Shown: positions 1 through 7,147, numbered from the stretch's first letter. The stretch: DNA of 12,660 nt from Opitutaceae bacterium (GCA_005786775.1 SYDD01000297.1:1-12660); one strand, 5' to 3'. Numbers and translations: made by a program. Notes: generated from the letters alone by a model not told the origin.

Positions 1-1592
1 ACGCCGACTTCGGCGGTGAGGTCGAGCGCGCCCTGCGGATGGTGGACGGCGTGCTCCTGGTGGTCGACGCCTACGACGGGCCCCAGGCCCAGACCCGCTT
101 CGTGCTCCGGAAAGCCCTCCAGCACGGCCTCAAGGTCGTCATCGTCATCAACAAGATCGACCGCGACAACGCGGAGCCGGCCAAGATGTATGAAAAGGTG
201 CTTGAACTGCTGATGGAGCTCAACGCCACCGAGGAGCAGTTCGACGCCCCGGTTGTCTACGGTTCGGGCCGCGACGGCTACATGATGTACAAGCTCGACG
301 ACGAGCGGAAGAACATGACGCCGCTCTTCGAGACCATCCTGAACCACGTCCCGCCCCCGTTCGCCAAGCCGGACGACACTTTCCACATGCTCGTGTCGAA
401 CATCGACTGGAGCGACTACGTTGGGCGCATCGCGATCGGCAAGATCCTCGGCGGCCGCGCCAACGTCGGGGAAAACGTGTTCACGATCCGCCACTCGGAC
501 GGCAAGCGGATCCGCTCCAAGATTACCAAGGTCTTCGAGTACTCCGGCCTCGGCACCCAGGAGTCCACCGCCGGCGTAGCGGGCAACATCGTGGGGCTCT
601 CCGGTTTCGAGGACATCGACATCGGGGACACTATCGCCGCCGCGGAGGAGGCCCACGCTCTACCCTTCACGCAGATCGACCCGCCAACGCTCGAGATGCA
701 GTTCTGCGTCAACGACGGCCCGCTGGTCGGCCAGGAGGGCAAGCTCGTCACCTCGCGCCAGCTGCGGGAGCGGCTGTTCCGGGAGCTGAAGACCAACGTC
801 TCCATCAACATCGAGGACAGCGACCGCGCGGGGGTCTACAACGTGAAGGCCCGCGGTGCGATGCAGGTAGCCGTGCTGGTGGAGACGATGCGGCGCGAGG
901 GCTTCGAGCTGCTCGTCTCCCGCCCGACCGTGATCGAGAAGGTCGTCGAGGGCCGCCGGCTGGAACCTTACGAGACCGTCTGGATCGAGGTGCCGGACGA
1001 GTGCGTCGGCTCCGTGATGCAGAACCTCGCCAACCGCAAGGGGCAGCTCACGAACATGGAGAAGCACCCCTACTCCACGATGATCGAGGCCACCATCACG
1101 ACCCGCGGGCTGATCGGCATGGAGATCGACGTGGTCAATATGACCAGCGGCCGCGGCGTGATGAGCCACCTGTTCAAGGAATACGGCCCCTACGCGGGCG
1201 AGGTGCTCACCCGCCTGACCGGGACGCTCATCGCTACCGAGGCCGGCGAGACGACCAGCTACGCGCTGGTGATGTGCCAGGAGCGCGGCAAGCTGTTCGT
1301 CAGCCCGGGCGAACAGGTGTACGAGGGGATGATCATCGGCGAGAACCCTCGCAACGAGGACATCTCGGTCAACGCGGTCCGCGAGAAGAAGCTGACCAAC
1401 TTCCGTTCCCAGGGCGAAGGCGTCGCCACGGGCCTGACCCCGGCGACCAAGCTCTCGCTCGAACGCGCGATCGAGTACATCGCCGCCGACGAACTCGTCG
1501 AGGTGACCCCCAAGAGCCTCCGGCTGCGCAAGCGCATCCTCAAGGAGGTCGAACGCCGGAAAGTTACCCGGGCGGCCAAGTCGGCGGAATAA
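1..1592 (+). CDS. typA: Ribosome-associated GTPase TypA/BipA (5' end missing)
   Basis: Translational GTPase of the EF-G/LepA superfamily that binds the 70S ribosome and is linked to stress, cold growth and ribosome assembly. The reading frame is open from base 3 with ADFGGEVERALRMVDG, the stretch that directly follows the G3 DTPGH motif in this family, so about 75-80 N-terminal residues including the P-loop lie outside the window. The G4 motif NKID is at bases 150-161. The G5 region reads YGSGRDGYM rather than the SALNG of E. coli BipA. EF-G-like domains II, III and V follow, with GARGAMQV-like and TTRGLIGMEIDVV segments, then the BipA-specific C-terminal domain containing AIEYIAADELVEVTPKSLRLRKR and a basic tail. 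The visible 529 residues plus the missing part fit the usual ~605. The stop is TAA at 1590-1592, 14 bases from the end of the convergent pseudouridine synthase gene. Identity is seen directly from motif order; function is from the family. Confidence 0.96.
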   Translation, partial: ADFGGEVERALRMVDGVLLVVDAYDGPQAQTRFVLRKALQHGLKVVIVINKIDRDNAEPAKMYEKVLELLMELNATEEQFDAPVVYGSGRDGYMMYKLDDERKNMTPLFETILNHVPPPFAKPDDTFHMLVSNIDWSDYVGRIAIGKILGGRANVGENVFTIRHSDGKRIRSKITKVFEYSGLGTQESTAGVAGNIVGLSGFEDIDIGDTIAAAEEAHALPFTQIDPPTLEMQFCVNDGPLVGQEGKLVTSRQLRERLFRELKTNVSINIEDSDRAGVYNVKARGAMQVAVLVETMRREGFELLVSRPTVIEKVVEGRRLEPYETVWIEVPDECVGSVMQNLANRKGQLTNMEKHPYSTMIEATITTRGLIGMEIDVVNMTSGRGVMSHLFKEYGPYAGEVLTRLTGTLIATEAGETTSYALVMCQERGKLFVSPGEQVYEGMIIGENPRNEDISVNAVREKKLTNFRSQGEGVATGLTPATKLSLERAIEYIAADELVEVTPKSLRLRKRILKEVERRKVTRAAKSAE

Positions 1593-1593
1593 T

Positions 1594-1607
1594 ACGCCAC
1601 CCGGCGT
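1594..1607. terminator. Small hairpin between convergent typA and pseudouridine synthase genes
   Basis: ACGCC (1594-1598), loop ACCC, GGCGT (1603-1607) can form a 5-bp GC-rich stem located right after the typA stop and touching the stop codon of the opposing gene. There is no T-run on either side, so it is not a canonical intrinsic terminator. It could be a weak bidirectional stop or mere chance in GC-rich DNA. Confidence 0.2.
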
Positions 1608-2380
1608 CAGCCACTCGCCGGCGGCTTGGGCAACCACTCCGCCGGCACCGCGAGCTGCGCGCACGCACAGCACTCGCGCAGATCCGCCGCCAGCGGGGCG
1701 GCAAACACCCGGGGAAAGCCGGCCCCCGTGAGATCGATCCCGGCGCAATGCAGCGCCTGCCGCGGCAGGCCCAGACGTCCAGCCAGCGCGGGCGTCCAGC
1801 CGGTCGTAATGAACTCCAGATAGAGTCGCGCGTCCGGACCGTAAATCTTGTCCCCAAGGACGGACCGGCCCAGCCACTGCGCATGCGCCCGGATCTGGTG
1901 CTTGCGGCCAGTCACGGGGACGACGCGGACGAGGCTGAGGCTGCCGTCGGGGGCGTAAGCGATGGGCTGGAAGCGCGTGACCGCTGTTTTGCCCTCCCCC
2001 GCCGCCACCACCGCCGACTTCGTGAACACGGGGCTAGCAAGATCATCGCCGAGGGGCTGATCGACGACGATTTCGCCGTCCAGCCGGCCCGTCAGGAGTG
2101 CGAGGTAGACCTTGCCGATCCGACGTTCCTGGAGCGCCGTCTGGAGGCGGCCCGCCGTGCGCCCGTCCTTGGCGATGACCACCAGGCCGCTGGTCTCCCG
2201 GTCTAGGCGGAAGACAAGGTGCACCGTAGCCAGGCCCGTGAACTCGCGCAACGCGCCGACGAGGCTGGACCAGGGGCCGGCCTTGGAGGGGTGGCAAACG
2301 ACATCGCCGGGCTTGTCGATCACGATCAGCCGCTCGTCCTCGAAGACAATCCACCCCGGCATCTCCGAAGGCGCAATCAT
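1607..2380 (-). CDS. RluA-family RNA pseudouridine synthase
   Basis: Predicted 257-residue enzyme that isomerises uridine to pseudouridine in rRNA or tRNA. The catalytic motif is FRLDRETSGLVV at residues 58-69 with nucleophile Asp60; most relatives have HRLD, here His is replaced by Phe. Further family marks are the N-terminal VFEDERLIVIDKPGDVVCHPS (residues 12-32), GKVYLALLTG (89-98), and GRKHQIRAH (158-166) followed by LGDKIYG. No S4 RNA-binding domain is present, so it is a short RluA/RluC-like form; which base it modifies cannot be read from the sequence. The frame stays open upstream to 2554, but that extension is Arg/Pro-rich and overlaps the SDR gene. The ATG at 2380 has GGAG nine bases upstream and begins where family similarity begins. 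It lies 86 bases downstream of the SDR gene in the same direction. Confidence 0.93.
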   Translation of the reverse strand: MIAPSEMPGWIVFEDERLIVIDKPGDVVCHPSKAGPWSSLVGALREFTGLATVHLVFRLDRETSGLVVIAKDGRTAGRLQTALQERRIGKVYLALLTGRLDGEIVVDQPLGDDLASPVFTKSAVVAAGEGKTAVTRFQPIAYAPDGSLSLVRVVPVTGRKHQIRAHAQWLGRSVLGDKIYGPDARLYLEFITTGWTPALAGRLGLPRQALHCAGIDLTGAGFPRVFAAPLAADLRECCACAQLAVPAEWLPKPPASG

Positions 2381-2466
2381 CCGCACCCGCTCCGGGTCCT
2401 GCGGCCGGCGGGGCCAGGCGCAAGCGCGGCCCGCCCAACGTTCCGGCGGAGACTCCCCTCCGGCCG

Positions 2467-3264
2467 TCACGACAACCCCGGACCGGCCCGGCGGCGCAGG
2501 ACGAGACCGGCGACCCGGGCGGCGGCGGCGCGCGGCAGACAGCTCCCCGCCCAAGTCAGCACCAGATTATGCAGGCCGGGCACGGCGTGCGGCCGATCGT
2601 GCGCCCAGGCCCGCAGCGCGAACCGCGCGACGGCCTCGGCCCCCATCGCCGCACCGGGCAGTCCACCGAGGCCGGCGGCGTCAAAGAAACCCGTGGCGGT
2701 CGTGCCAGGACAGCAGGCGGTCACGCGCAGTCCGGAGCCGCGCAGCTCCTCACGCAACGCCAACGACCAGCTCAGGAGGAAGGCCTTGCTCGCCCCATAA
2801 ACGGCGGCGTACGGGGTCGGCTGATACGCCACGACCGACGCCACGTTCAGGATGCCGCCCCCGCGAGCCCGCAGCACGGGCAGCAGCCGCGCCGTGAGAT
2901 CCACCACGGCCCGGACATTCACGTCGATGATCGCCAGCTGCCGCGCCGCATCCTCGCCCGGGAAAGGCCCAAAGGCGCCAAGGCCGGCGTTGTTCACCAG
3001 CAACACGGGTCCCGCCGGCGCCGCGGCCAGCCACGCCGCGACCGTCTCCGCCGCGCGCGCCACCTCCACGGACTCCGCCAGGTCGCAGGGAACGTGGAAA
3101 GCCGGGCCGGCTTTTTCCGCCGGATGCCGCCGGGAGAGGTTGCAAACCGGGACCCCCGGGCCCATTCTCCCCAACAGACGAATGAAAGCTTCCCCCAGAC
3201 CGGAGGAGCCTCCCGTGACGACCGCGGCCGCGAGATCAGGCTGGGTCGGAGAGGTCCGGGACAT
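2467..3264 (-). CDS. Short-chain dehydrogenase/reductase (SDR)
   Basis: Classical SDR oxidoreductase of 265 residues, a cytoplasmic NAD(P)(H)-dependent enzyme acting on an unknown alcohol/ketone. The Rossmann motif TGGSSGLG is at residues 17-24, NNAG at 91-94, the active-site tetrad is Asn116, Ser143, Tyr156 and Lys160 (YGASK), and the PG motif follows at 186-187. The pattern (acidic/secondary SDR with FLLSWSLALREEL after the Tyr-Lys pair) resembles the DltE/YqjQ-like group often annotated as 'SDR family NAD(P)-dependent oxidoreductase'. The ATG at 3264 was chosen because the glycine motif then falls at the normal distance; a GTG at 3288 is an alternative, and the longer open frame up to 3828 only shadows the hpf gene. 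No Shine-Dalgarno motif precedes it. The gene is divergent from hpf and may be co-transcribed with the downstream pseudouridine synthase. Substrate unknown. Confidence 0.92.
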   Translation of the reverse strand: MSRTSPTQPDLAAAVVTGGSSGLGEAFIRLLGRMGPGVPVCNLSRRHPAEKAGPAFHVPCDLAESVEVARAAETVAAWLAAAPAGPVLLVNNAGLGAFGPFPGEDAARQLAIIDVNVRAVVDLTARLLPVLRARGGGILNVASVVAYQPTPYAAVYGASKAFLLSWSLALREELRGSGLRVTACCPGTTATGFFDAAGLGGLPGAAMGAEAVARFALRAWAHDRPHAVPGLHNLVLTWAGSCLPRAAAARVAGLVLRRRAGPGLS

Positions 3265-3336
3265 GGGTGGAGAGAGGGATTTTTTCACGGCCCGGTCCCG
3301 GCCGGAAGCCGCGCACAGCAACCCAAACGCAGCATC
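3265..3336. promoter_or_regulatory. Divergent intergenic region between the SDR gene and hpf
   Basis: These 72 bases separate two divergent starts and must carry or overlap at least one promoter, since hpf begins a rightward run. There is a purine-rich stretch (gagagaggga) followed by six T's at 3280-3285. I see no convincing -35/-10 pair and no Shine-Dalgarno sequence for either gene. The assignment rests on gene arrangement only. Confidence 0.35.
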
Positions 3337-3711
3337 ATGAACAGCCAAAACCACCACGAAGTCATCGTCTCCGGCATTCATCTCGAGCTCACCCCCGCCC
3401 TGAAGGAGTTCGTGCACGAGAAAACCGCGCGATTGTTTCGTCACGACGAGCGGATCATCCGGATCCGGGTGGAACTTGCCTGCGACCGTAGCTCCGCCGC
3501 CGGGGTGCAGTTTACCGCCAAGGGGCACATTCAGATCCACGGACCCGATCTGAATGCCGCCGTCGAGGCCAACGAGTGCCACAAAGCGGTCACCTTGCTC
3601 ATCGACAAACTCGACCGGATGCTGCAACGGCGCCATCAGCTGTTGCGCGTGAAGCGTAACCACCCGCACGCCACCGAGCTGGGCGTGGAGCTGCCGAAGG
3701 CACACGCCTGA
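3337..3711 (+). CDS. hpf: Ribosome hibernation promoting factor, short HPF/RaiA (YfiA) family
   Basis: Predicted 124-residue protein that binds the 30S subunit across the mRNA/tRNA channel and silences ribosomes in stationary phase or stress. Family marks are the opening VSGIHLELTPALKEFVHEK, the RVEL strand, and GPDLNAAVEANECHKAVTLL followed by a basic helix KLDRMLQRRHQLLRVKRNH. The length is that of the short forms (RaiA/HPF, ~95-120 residues); the C-terminal dimerisation domain of long HPF is absent, so 100S dimer formation, if any, would need another protein. The start is the ATG giving MNSQNHHEVIVSG; the frame is open far upstream across the SDR gene, but that part is antisense shadow. 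It heads a rightward run with the Gre-like gene 92 bases downstream, a pairing that suggests a stress or stationary-phase role for both. Confidence 0.93.
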   Translation: MNSQNHHEVIVSGIHLELTPALKEFVHEKTARLFRHDERIIRIRVELACDRSSAAGVQFTAKGHIQIHGPDLNAAVEANECHKAVTLLIDKLDRMLQRRHQLLRVKRNHPHATELGVELPKAHA

Positions 3712-3803
3712 AGCCACCCGCCCCGGAGCCGCCCGCCGCGGCGGTCCTCCGAAGCGACCTCGATGGACGACCGGAAAACCCAGGCCTCCCCGGCCCGGAG
3801 CCC

Positions 3804-4292
3804 ATGATGACTTTCGACAAACCCACACTCCGCGCTGCCATTCTCGCCGCGCTGCGGGAGGAGCAGGCCCGCCAGGCCCGGGCCGCCGCGGATGCGCACG
3901 AAGAAGCGACCAGCGAGGAGAGCCGCCCGGAGAACAAGTGGGACACCCACAGCCAGGAGGCCGCCTATCTGGCCGAGGGTCAGTCCCGGCAGGTGCAGGA
4001 GGCGGAGGAGGCTATCGGACTTTTCGCCACGCTCCCGCTCCCCGCATTTTCACCAACGGACCCAGTGGCGCTCGGTGCCGTTGTCATCCTGGATTCCGGC
4101 GGCAGCCTGGCACGCTACTTCCTCGGGCCCCGCGCCGGGGGCCTGACGGTGGCGACCACCGAAGGCGAAGTAATGGTCCTCACGCCCCAATCCCCCCTTG
4201 GGCGCCAAATCCTAGGGCGGCGGGTGGGCGATGAGGTGGTGACACCCCGCAGCGGGCGCACCGTCCCCGCACGCATCGCGTCGATCGCCTGA
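3804..4292 (+). CDS. GreA/GreB-like transcription elongation factor family protein
   Basis: Predicted 162-residue protein with the C-terminal FKBP-like domain of Gre factors: PQSPLGRQILGRRVGDEV at residues 128-145 matches the SPLG-ALLGK-VGDEV signature. Gre factors insert a coiled coil into the RNA polymerase secondary channel and stimulate cleavage of backtracked RNA. Residues 5-75 are helical and charged (REEQARQARAAADAHEEATSEES) and contain ENKWDTHSQEAAYLAEGQ at 44-60, a motif I recall from an uncharacterised Gre-like family of similar size in proteobacteria. The usual Gre tip sequence (LKENAEYHAAREEQ) is only loosely echoed, so cleavage activity is not assured; it could instead be a Gre competitor, as with Rnk or Gfh1. 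ATG occurs at 3804 and again at 3807; GGAG at 3797-3800 sits 3 or 6 bases upstream, favouring 3807 slightly. The stop is 2 bases before the next gene. Confidence 0.8.
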   Translation: MMTFDKPTLRAAILAALREEQARQARAAADAHEEATSEESRPENKWDTHSQEAAYLAEGQSRQVQEAEEAIGLFATLPLPAFSPTDPVALGAVVILDSGGSLARYFLGPRAGGLTVATTEGEVMVLTPQSPLGRQILGRRVGDEVVTPRSGRTVPARIASIA

Positions 4293-4294
4293 AC

Positions 4295-4978
4295 GTGCGC
4301 GCGCGGCTGCTCCTGTTCCTCTGGCTGCTGCCCGCGGCCCTCCCCGCTGCGGCCGAGCCGGATCTGCTCGCAGCGCTCCGCGGTTTTCGCTCGGAGGCCC
4401 CACCCGACTGGTCCTACGTGCAGGCGACCTCCGACGGACAGCGTTCCGTGGAGGAGCGGCACGATGCCACCCGGCCGAACTTCCGCCGCTGGAGCCTGCT
4501 ACGCAAGGACGGCCGCGAACCTACCGCGGCCGAGCTCGCCGAGTACCGCGATACCCGTTCCCGGCGCTCGCGGGGCGGCACGGCACCGCGGCTAGCCGAG
4601 CAGATCGACCCCGCGGAAGCCCAGGTGGTGGCTGAAGGGAACGAACGGGTCACGTACCGCTGCCGCCTCCGGCCCGCGGAGGCGGGAGATCGGACCGCCG
4701 ACTTCCTCCAAGCCACCCTGGTGGTGCACCGTCCCTCCCGCACCATCGAGGCGATTACCCTGGAGAATGACGCGCCCTTCCGGCCCGCCCTCGGCATCCG
4801 CATCAACAAGCTGCGCACGCGGCTGACCTTCAGCCTCCCCACCGCCGAGCGCCCCAGCCTGCCCCAGACGGTGCAGACCTCGGTCCGCGGCGACGCCTAC
4901 TGGTTCAAGTCCCTGGACGCAGACCTGCAGGTCACGTTTTCCCGCTACGAGCCCTACCCGCGCACCCCCGGGCCCTGA
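4295..4978 (+). CDS. Secreted/periplasmic protein of unknown function
   Basis: Predicted 227-residue exported protein. The first 20 residues are a clear signal peptide: basic MRAR, a hydrophobic core LLLFLWLLPAALP, and an AAA^EP cleavage site. No lipobox cysteine is present. The mature part is mostly polar with alternating strand-like segments (ERVTYRCRLRP, ATLVVHRPSRTIEAITLEN, TRLTFSLP, DADLQVTFSRYE), which suggests a beta-rich fold, perhaps LolA/LppX-like; this is inference from pattern only and I do not recognise the family. There is a repeated 'DG' and Trp pattern (DWSYVQATSDGQ, WSLLRKDGREPT) before an Arg/Ser-rich stretch RDTRSRRSRGG. The start is a GTG two bases after the TGA of the Gre-like gene with no Shine-Dalgarno motif, so translation is probably coupled to that gene. 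It ends 24 bases from the convergent NHL gene. Confidence 0.8.
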   Translation: MRARLLLFLWLLPAALPAAAEPDLLAALRGFRSEAPPDWSYVQATSDGQRSVEERHDATRPNFRRWSLLRKDGREPTAAELAEYRDTRSRRSRGGTAPRLAEQIDPAEAQVVAEGNERVTYRCRLRPAEAGDRTADFLQATLVVHRPSRTIEAITLENDAPFRPALGIRINKLRTRLTFSLPTAERPSLPQTVQTSVRGDAYWFKSLDADLQVTFSRYEPYPRTPGP

Positions 4979-5003
4979 GCGCGCAGCCGAGGAATCCGCG
5001 CGT
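4979..5003. terminator. Inverted repeat between convergent stop codons
   Basis: CGCGC (4980-4984) and GCGCG (4998-5002) form a 5-bp all-GC stem with a 13-base loop, exactly filling the space between the TGA of the rightward secreted-protein gene and the TGA of the leftward NHL gene. There is no T-run. Position favours a shared transcription end; the sequence alone is weak evidence. Confidence 0.25.
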
Positions 5004-6094
5004 CAACGTGCCTTGGCCGGCGGCCGAAGCCTCCGGAGACGGTGGGTCTCGCTGTCCCCGACCAGCACGGACCCATCGGCCTCGATCTGCACCCCGTGCG
5101 GACGCGCCAGCGCGCAAACCGTGCCGGGGCCCTCGGGACCATCTCCACGGCGTCCCGTGCCGGCCACCAATTCCAGTATGCCGGCGGGCGTGATGCGCCG
5201 GATGCTATGGCTCTCGGTATCCGCTAGCCAGACGTTGCCCTCGCGGTCGAGGGCAAGCCCCTTCGGTCCGCTGAGGGTGGCCTCCCGGGCGGGTCCACCG
5301 TTCCCGGTAAACCCGGGGCGTCCAGTGCCCGCGACGAGGTGGATACGACTGTCCTGCAGGTCGATGCGGAAGACCTGATTGCCCTCGCGGGTGGCGAGCC
5401 AGAGCCGGCCCTGCGCGTCAAAGTCGATCGCGCGTGGACCCCGCAGGGGCGTGCCCACCACCGGCGCGCCGTCGGGCGTCGGCCCCGCCACCCCAGTACC
5501 CGCCACGGTGGTGATAATCCCGGTGCGCCCATCGACGCGGCGTACGACGTGGTTGCCCGTGTCACAGAGGTAGAGGTGGCCGTCGGGACCGAACTGCAGG
5601 CTGTGGGGCTGGCCGAGCAGGGCGGACGTCGCGGGGCCGCCGTCGCCCGCGTAGCCGCGTTTCCCGCCGGTGCCCGCCACCGTGGAGATCCGCCCGGTGC
5701 GCCGCTCGATCCGCCGGATGACGTGGTTCGCCATATCCGTGAAGTAGCAATCCCCATCGGCGTCGAAACGCAGTTCGTGCGGCTTGTCGAGGCGCGCCGC
5801 GAGCGCCGGGCCGCCGTCGCCGGAGAACCCGCGCTCCCCGGTGCCCGCGACGGTGGAGATCGTGCCATCGCGGGCGATGCGCCGGAGGCGATGTCCGCCG
5901 TATTCGCAGAACCAGAGAGAACCGTCGGGCGCACGCGCCATCCCGAAGGGATCATTCAGCACCGCGGTCGCGGCCCGGCCACCATCGCCCGCAAAACCAC
6001 GCACACCAGTACCAGCGATATTCTCCACGGTCCATTCGGCGTGACCGATCAACGGCAGCGCCGTCAGCAGAAGGAGAAGCCACAGGGAGCGCAT
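5003..6094 (-). CDS. Secreted NHL-repeat six-bladed beta-propeller protein
   Basis: Predicted 363-residue exported protein. Signal peptide MRSLWLLLLLTALPLIGHA, likely cleaved after residue 19, with no lipobox. The mature protein is six NHL-type repeats, each opening with a (V/I)AGTG motif at residues 27, 83, 140, 198, 255 and 311, a period of 56-58 residues, which predicts a closed six-bladed propeller. The consensus unit contains G(F/Y)xGDGGPA, then P-x-x-(L/I)-x-(F/D) and a D/E-xx-x-H-x-(I/V)RR(I/V) strand. Blade 4 has lost GDGG and reads AGPTPDGAPVVGTP; blade 6 is also relaxed. NHL propellers serve as binding platforms or, in some enzymes, lyase scaffolds; no catalytic motif is visible here. 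The start ATG at 6094 gives a perfect signal peptide; the longer frame to 6217 overlaps the dehydrogenase. It is the last gene of the leftward run, 11 bases after the dehydrogenase stop, which hints at a periplasmic role linked to that sugar pathway. Confidence 0.92.
   Translation of the reverse strand: MRSLWLLLLLTALPLIGHAEWTVENIAGTGVRGFAGDGGRAATAVLNDPFGMARAPDGSLWFCEYGGHRLRRIARDGTISTVAGTGERGFSGDGGPALAARLDKPHELRFDADGDCYFTDMANHVIRRIERRTGRISTVAGTGGKRGYAGDGGPATSALLGQPHSLQFGPDGHLYLCDTGNHVVRRVDGRTGIITTVAGTGVAGPTPDGAPVVGTPLRGPRAIDFDAQGRLWLATREGNQVFRIDLQDSRIHLVAGTGRPGFTGNGGPAREATLSGPKGLALDREGNVWLADTESHSIRRITPAGILELVAGTGRRGDGPEGPGTVCALARPHGVQIEADGSVLVGDSETHRLRRLRPPAKAR
5040..6020 (-). repeat. Six tandem protein-coding NHL repeats
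   Basis: At DNA level the gene shows recurring GGTGCCCGCGAC/CACGGTGGAGAT-like segments about 170 bases apart, which encode the repeated TVAGTG motif of each propeller blade. The copies are diverged and in frame, so they are ordinary coding repeats rather than a DNA element. Confidence 0.8.
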
Positions 6095-6105
6095 CGGAGA
6101 AATGC

Positions 6106-7143
6106 TCAGGTCGGATTTGGCACCGCAACCATCGCCTTGATCACCCGCGTTTCCGGGCGGGTCCAGGCCGGAAAGACGGCGGGCAATCCAGCGAAGTCGG
6201 AGGTGTGCGTGATCCAAGGGCGCGTGTCGATCGCCCCGTCTTCAATCAGCCGAATGATGCGTCGGAAATCACCGGGCAGGGCATTCCGACTGGCGCGGAT
6301 CGCGAGCTCGCGGCGGTGCAGAACCGGCGCGTGTGGAAACGTGATCTCGGCGGCCGTGATGCCGACGTAAACCAGCCGGCCGCGGAAGGCGCAGAACTGG
6401 AGCGCCCGCGCCATCGAGGCAGGATTGCCGGTCGCGTCGATCACGACGTCAGCCAGACGTCCGTCGGTGGCCGCGCCCAGCGCGGTTAGGTCCGCCTCGG
6501 ACCCGCTGACCTGCAGCGTATCCGGTACGCCCATCACCTCGCGTACGAAAGCCAGCCGCTCGGTATTGACGTCCATCACGAGCGTCCGCGCCCCGGAGAG
6601 ACGAGCGAACACGATCGCGCTGAGGCCGATCGGCCCCGCGCCCACGACCAGAATCTGTTCCCCCGCCGCGGGGGCGCCACGGTCCACGGCATGGCAGCCG
6701 ATCGCGAGGGTCTCCACCAGAGCGAGTTGCTCGAAAGTGAGCCGGGCGGAGGGATGCAGCTTGGCCGCGGGCAAAATGATCCGCTCGCACAAGCCGCCAT
6801 CGCACATCACGCCGAGCGTGCGGTTGTGTTCACAGCAGTTCGTGTGCCCCCGTCGGCAGGCGTAGCAACGGCCGCAATTCAGGTACGGTTCGACGGCGCA
6901 ACGGTCCCCCGGGCGGACCTGAGTAACACCTTCGCCGACGGCCAGCACCTCCACCCCGAGCTCGTGGCCGGGAATGCGCGGGTAGCTGAAGAACGGCATC
7001 TTACCGAGGTAGCCGGCAAGATCCGTGCCGCAGATGCCGACCCGGTGGACCCGCAGCAGCGCCTCGCCGGGGCCCGGGGCGCCGGGCGCGGCAACGTCGG
7101 CGACGCGGAAAGAGCCTGGGCGGGTCAACTCGAGCGCCTGCAT
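6106..7143 (-). CDS. Zinc-dependent medium-chain dehydrogenase, L-galactonate/sorbitol dehydrogenase-like
   Basis: Predicted 345-residue NAD-dependent polyol or sugar-acid dehydrogenase of the MDR superfamily. Catalytic zinc ligands are Cys38 (GICGTD), His60 with Glu61 (GHE) and Glu144; the structural zinc lobe is intact with Cys90, Cys93, Cys96 and Cys104 (CGRCYACRRGHTNCC). The nucleotide motif GAGPIG is at 168-173 and Asp191 (VMDVN) at the end of the second Rossmann strand favours NAD over NADP. The segments GICGTDLAGYLGKMPFFSYP, GHTNCCE, and RASRNALPGDFRRIIRLIEDG closely follow E. coli LgoD/YjjN (L-galactonate 5-dehydrogenase) as I remember it. Members of this subgroup often sit beside fucU. 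The start ATG at 7143 lies 4 bases after the FucU stop. Likely oxidises a fucose-, galactonate- or rhamnose-derived substrate; exact substrate is inference. L-threonine 3-dehydrogenase or sorbitol dehydrogenase activity is the alternative. Confidence 0.9.
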   Translation of the reverse strand: MQALELTRPGSFRVADVAAPGAPGPGEALLRVHRVGICGTDLAGYLGKMPFFSYPRIPGHELGVEVLAVGEGVTQVRPGDRCAVEPYLNCGRCYACRRGHTNCCEHNRTLGVMCDGGLCERIILPAAKLHPSARLTFEQLALVETLAIGCHAVDRGAPAAGEQILVVGAGPIGLSAIVFARLSGARTLVMDVNTERLAFVREVMGVPDTLQVSGSEADLTALGAATDGRLADVVIDATGNPASMARALQFCAFRGRLVYVGITAAEITFPHAPVLHRRELAIRASRNALPGDFRRIIRLIEDGAIDTRPWITHTSDFAGLPAVFPAWTRPETRVIKAMVAVPNPT

Positions 7144-7147
7144 CGGT

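Noticed and set aside
660..1877. Long leftward open frame (405 codons) antisense to typA
   Set aside because: The forward frame is unmistakably BipA by motif order; the antisense product is His/Leu/Asp/Ala-rich low-complexity sequence without a domain, as expected of a GC-rich shadow.
1001..2206. Rightward open frame across the typA end and the pseudouridine synthase gene
   Set aside because: It spans two convergent real genes in the wrong frame and gives Arg/Pro/His-rich sequence with no motif.
3280..3285. Six-T run as an intrinsic terminator
   Set aside because: No stable hairpin precedes it on the + strand and it lies between two divergent starts, where no gene ends.
3727..3742. GC palindrome (CCGCCGCGGCGG) between hpf and the Gre-like gene
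   Set aside because: It has no loop of useful size and no T-run; expected by chance in GC-rich spacer, so not called as a terminator.
5040..6020. Spaced repeats that could suggest a CRISPR array or DNA repeat element
   Set aside because: The ~170-base period equals one propeller blade in frame, and the copies are diverged at silent and coding positions.
5339..6370. Rightward open frame across the NHL and dehydrogenase genes
   Set aside because: It crosses the boundary of two well supported leftward genes and reads as shadow.
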